NCBI GenBank assembly: GCA_964468745.1 | Contig: CAYXVY010000252.1 | Span: 1-6,796, forward strand | Reading direction: 5' to 3' | Source: JACPRB01 sp964468745 | GTDB taxonomy: Bacteria; Planctomycetota; MHYJ01; JACPRB01 | DNA: 6,796 nt | In this document: positions 5,048-6,796 of the stretch, one piece after another | Layout of the letters: every line of letters starts with the position of its first letter | Numbering within the stretch: the first letter of the stretch is position 1 | Notes under the pieces: model-generated | The model's database searches: none | What the model was told of the DNA's origin: nothing | Seen by the model: the letters and a program-made list of their open reading frames with translations, nothing else | Made by a program: the position numbers and the translations under genes

Positions 5048-5611
5048 TCCGAATCCGTCGGCGTTGCCCGCGTCGTTGCTGCCCTGGCGGCGGAGGAAGA
5101 GCCGATACGACACCGCGCCTTTGAGGCGGCACGCGTCGGTGACGGTGAGCAGCCCGAGCGGGTCCATGGCGTTCGATTTCCACGTCTCGTTCCACTCGCC
5201 TTCCTTCCACGTCTCGTTGAGCGACAGAAAGCGCTCGCCCTTGGCGTTGTAGAACGAAATGCGCCACTGCAGTTTCTCGACGTTGTTCTGCGTGTTCTTC
5301 ACGCGAACGCGCACGCCGTACCAGTTGTCGGCATCCTCGCGAATGACATGATCCACGACGACGGCGCCGCCGCAGTACGTGGCTCCCATTTCGGTCCCGA
5401 CCTGCTGCCACTCGAGCGTCTTGGCCTGGCCGCGGGTGCGGTCGGTGCCCAATTCGGATGTCTTCGGACTCTCGTAGACGGAGGGGTCGACGCTGACTTG
5501 GGTGTCGCTCGAGCTCACCGGCTCCATCGGCATCTCTTCGATGTCGATCTCGCCCCAGCCGCATCCCGCCAGCGACGCCGTGATGATCAGCAACGCAATC
5601 GCACTACGCAT
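5039..5611 (-). CDS. YcfL-like (DUF1425) lipoprotein
   Basis: The 190-aa protein starts at ATG 5611-5609, set by GGGGAGG (5623-5617) 5 nt upstream and by a clean lipoprotein signal: MRSAIALLIITASLAGC, lipobox LAGC, lipidated Cys 17. A longer in-frame extension to 5803 would overlap the phosphatase gene and bury the signal. Residues 18-75 are acidic and Ser/Thr/Pro-rich, probably a flexible tether. Residues about 77-175 resemble the YcfL/DUF1425 fold: VRVRVKNTQNN (100-110), KLQWRISFYNAKGE (113-126), then a Trp-rich strand pair and a final SYRLFLRR strand. That family is secreted and linked in other bacteria to cell-surface or lipoprotein-assembly genes, without a settled function. Residues 131-144 repeat NETWK twice. 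It lies 77 bases downstream of the phosphatase on the same strand. The lipoprotein call is firm; the family is moderate. Confidence 0.85.
   Translation of the reverse strand: MRSAIALLIITASLAGCGWGEIDIEEMPMEPVSSSDTQVSVDPSVYESPKTSELGTDRTRGQAKTLEWQQVGTEMGATYCGGAVVVDHVIREDADNWYGVRVRVKNTQNNVEKLQWRISFYNAKGERFLSLNETWKEGEWNETWKSNAMDPLGLLTVTDACRLKGAVSYRLFLRRQGSNDAGNADGFGKP
5178..5231 (-). repeat. 27-base in-frame duplication inside the YcfL-like lipoprotein
   Basis: The 14-mer TTCCACGTCTCGTT (plus strand) occurs at 5178-5191 and again at 5205-5218, exactly 27 bases apart. The two encode the NETWK pair in the protein. The remaining 13 bases of the units differ. This looks like an old nine-codon tandem duplication that has partly diverged. 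Confidence 0.6.
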
Positions 5612-5616
5612 ATCGG

Positions 5617-5623
5617 CCTCCCC
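5617..5623 (-). promoter_or_regulatory. Shine-Dalgarno of the YcfL-like lipoprotein
   Basis: The minus strand reads GGGGAGG five bases before the ATG at 5611. It favours this start over any upstream in-frame codon and agrees with the signal peptide beginning there. Confidence 0.75.
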
Positions 5624-5636
5624 AGAAAGCGACGCA

Positions 5637-5645
5637 ATAGTATCA
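5637..5645 (-). promoter_or_regulatory. Candidate extended -10 promoter of the YcfL-like lipoprotein
   Basis: On the minus strand TGATACTAT fits the extended -10 pattern TG-N-TA-S-TAT, the same form as TGGTAGTAT in front of the sigma gene. Transcription would start near 5630, giving a leader of about 19 nt with the Shine-Dalgarno inside it. No -35 is evident, and the gene may also be read through from the phosphatase. Confidence 0.4.
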
Positions 5646-5688
5646 AGACGCGGGGGAGCGGCGCGAACTTTTATCGACTCGTCGCCGA

Positions 5689-6796
5689 CTAGAGGATCTT
5701 CATGCAGATCGCGGTGATGTCGTCTTCCTGCGGCAGCTGACCACAGAAACGGTCGAGGGCGAACGACACGGCGCCGAGGATGAAGATCGCGGGCCGCTCG
5801 CACTCCTGCTCGAGGACGGGAAAGACGCGCCCCAGCCCGAAGAGGTCGTCTTTCGCATCCTTCGCCTCTTCCAGCCCGTCCGTGTAGAGGAAGAGCACGT
5901 CGCCCGACTCCAGCTGGATCGTCTCCTGGACCATCGCGCGGTCGAATACGCCCCCCTGCGCCATCCCGAGCATGAGTCCGCCGGCTTCGAGCTTGCGGGA
6001 ACGCGGCTCGCGCTTCGCATTGAACAGCAGCGGCGGATTGTGCCCCGCACGGGCGTACGTGAGCATGCGCGTCTGCGGGTCGAAGATCGCGAGGAAGGCG
6101 GTGACGAATGTCTGGCGGTCAAGCTCCTTGTAGATGTCCGCGTTCGCGCGGCGCATCGCGGTCGCGGGATCGGGAGATTCGGAGGCGCGGATGTTGATGA
6201 CCTTCTTGGTCATGCCCATCAGGATGCCGGCCTCGATGCCGTGCCCGGCCACGTCCCCGATCGAGATGCCCGTCTTGCCGTCGGGCATTTCGATGAAGTC
6301 GTAAAAGTCGCCGCTGACATGCTGCGCGGGCCGGTACGTCAACGCGATTTCGCAACCCGGGATGTCCGGTGCGTGCTGCGGGAGAAGCCGCCGCTGGCGG
6401 TCCACGGCCACCTTGAGTCCCGCCTCCATTGAATCGGCGAACTCGGCCTTCCCCTGGAGTTGCTTGACCTTCGATTCGAGCGTCTCCGCATGCGCGCGCG
6501 ACGCGTTGAACTTCAAATCGTTGATGGCCTTGATCTTGCTTTCGAGGGCGTCGGTCGTCTGATAGCGAGGCGTGACCGGGCTGTAGACCGCGCACGAGTG
6601 GTGGATGTGCCGGTAGATCTTCTCGATCACGGGCTGCGGGATCGAGACGCGGGAGACGACCCTCACCTCCTCGAGCGCGATCGCGCAGAAGGGGCAGAGC
6701 CAGCATGACTCGCGATCGACGAACTGCCAGATCGAGTTCGTGGCGATGCTCTTGCGCAGTTCCGCGTACTCGTCTTCAAGGCGCTTCGCGACGAGC
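5689..6796 (-). CDS. RsbU-type PP2C/SpoIIE serine/threonine phosphatase with N-terminal Cys/His module (start outside window)
   Basis: The frame ends at TAG 5691-5689 and is open to the right edge, so 368 residues are visible and the N terminus is missing; an internal GTG at 6666 is not the start because homologous-looking sequence continues upstream. Numbering from the first complete codon, residues 29-72 hold ESCWLCPFC (C31, C34, C37) and, after VSIPQPVIEKIYR, HIHHSC (H63, H65, H66, C68), a likely zinc site. About 80-130 is a charged heptad-like coiled coil. The phosphatase domain (about 135-368) begins with RQRRLLP and shows GDFYDF (D163), IGDVAGHG (D181), YARAGHNPPLL, LYTDGLEEA (D306) and QEDDITAI (D358, D359), the full metal-binding set. 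Such enzymes dephosphorylate anti-anti-sigma factors in partner-switching pathways, with the N-terminal module sensing a signal. It is followed 77 bases later by the YcfL-like lipoprotein. The phosphatase family is certain; the target and signal are unknown. Confidence 0.93.
   Translation of the reverse strand, partial: LVAKRLEDEYAELRKSIATNSIWQFVDRESCWLCPFCAIALEEVRVVSRVSIPQPVIEKIYRHIHHSCAVYSPVTPRYQTTDALESKIKAINDLKFNASRAHAETLESKVKQLQGKAEFADSMEAGLKVAVDRQRRLLPQHAPDIPGCEIALTYRPAQHVSGDFYDFIEMPDGKTGISIGDVAGHGIEAGILMGMTKKVINIRASESPDPATAMRRANADIYKELDRQTFVTAFLAIFDPQTRMLTYARAGHNPPLLFNAKREPRSRKLEAGGLMLGMAQGGVFDRAMVQETIQLESGDVLFLYTDGLEEAKDAKDDLFGLGRVFPVLEQECERPAIFILGAVSFALDRFCGQLPQEDDITAICMKIL

Noticed and set aside
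5612..5803. N-terminal extension of the YcfL-like lipoprotein to 5803
   Set aside because: It would overlap the phosphatase C terminus and put about 64 residues before a clean lipoprotein signal with its own Shine-Dalgarno.
5692..6666. Phosphatase starting at GTG 6666
   Set aside because: The frame is open to the window edge and contains the Cys-rich half of a plausible zinc site upstream. A start there would cut that module in two.

Overview
This is a GC-rich bacterial window (about two-thirds G+C by eye) with an ordinary bacterial genetic code. It carries strong Shine-Dalgarno sites (AAGGAGG, GGGGAGG, GGAGG), two lipoprotein signal peptides and an outer-membrane-type protein, so the host is a diderm. 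Three features are familiar from Planctomycetota and close relatives: a HEAT-repeat protein fused to a VWA domain through an AWRAWW linker, an RsbU-type phosphatase with a Cys-rich N-terminal module, and a stand-alone ECF sigma factor. That assignment is inferred from gene content. No rRNA, tRNA, mobile element or CRISPR array is visible.

Layout. Positions 1-932 (minus) hold the N-terminal 310 codons of a secreted, porin-like beta-barrel protein that runs off the left edge. Positions 933-1550 are a 618-base divergent intergenic region without a convincing gene but with much structure. It has a cluster of short hairpins (about 1068-1230), six GGG runs with 3-nt spacers forming a textbook G-quadruplex motif (1335-1367), a near-perfect intrinsic terminator pointing rightward (1441-1473), and a hairpin that buries the ribosome binding site of the next gene (1514-1550). 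Positions 1551-4381 (plus) are a two-gene operon with a 4-base GTGA overlap: a HEAT-repeat/VWA protein, then a lipoprotein of the UshA/5'-nucleotidase family. Positions 4466-5032 (plus) encode an ECF-type sigma factor. Convergent to it, with only 6 bases between the stop codons, is a YcfL-like (DUF1425) lipoprotein (5039-5611, minus). Upstream of that lies a PP2C/SpoIIE-domain phosphatase (5689 to the right edge, minus) with a coiled coil and a Cys/His module; its start is outside the window.

How they may work together. Three of the six proteins are predicted to be exported or membrane-anchored beyond the cytoplasm (barrel, nucleotidase lipoprotein, YcfL-like lipoprotein), the HEAT-VWA protein has a possible short signal, and two are regulators (ECF sigma, RsbU-type phosphatase). 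Extracytoplasmic nucleotide salvage by the nucleotidase is a reasonable reading. A regulatory link between the phosphatase and the sigma factor is only suggested by proximity, since they are on opposite strands and no anti-sigma or anti-anti-sigma gene is visible.

The most unusual part is the 618-base leader/intergenic region, where transcription termination, ribosome binding site masking and a G-quadruplex all lie in front of the HEAT-VWA/nucleotidase operon. A second unusual signal is the palindrome CTTGCGCAAG, whose half-site GCGCAAG is strongly over-represented between 1960 and 4340.
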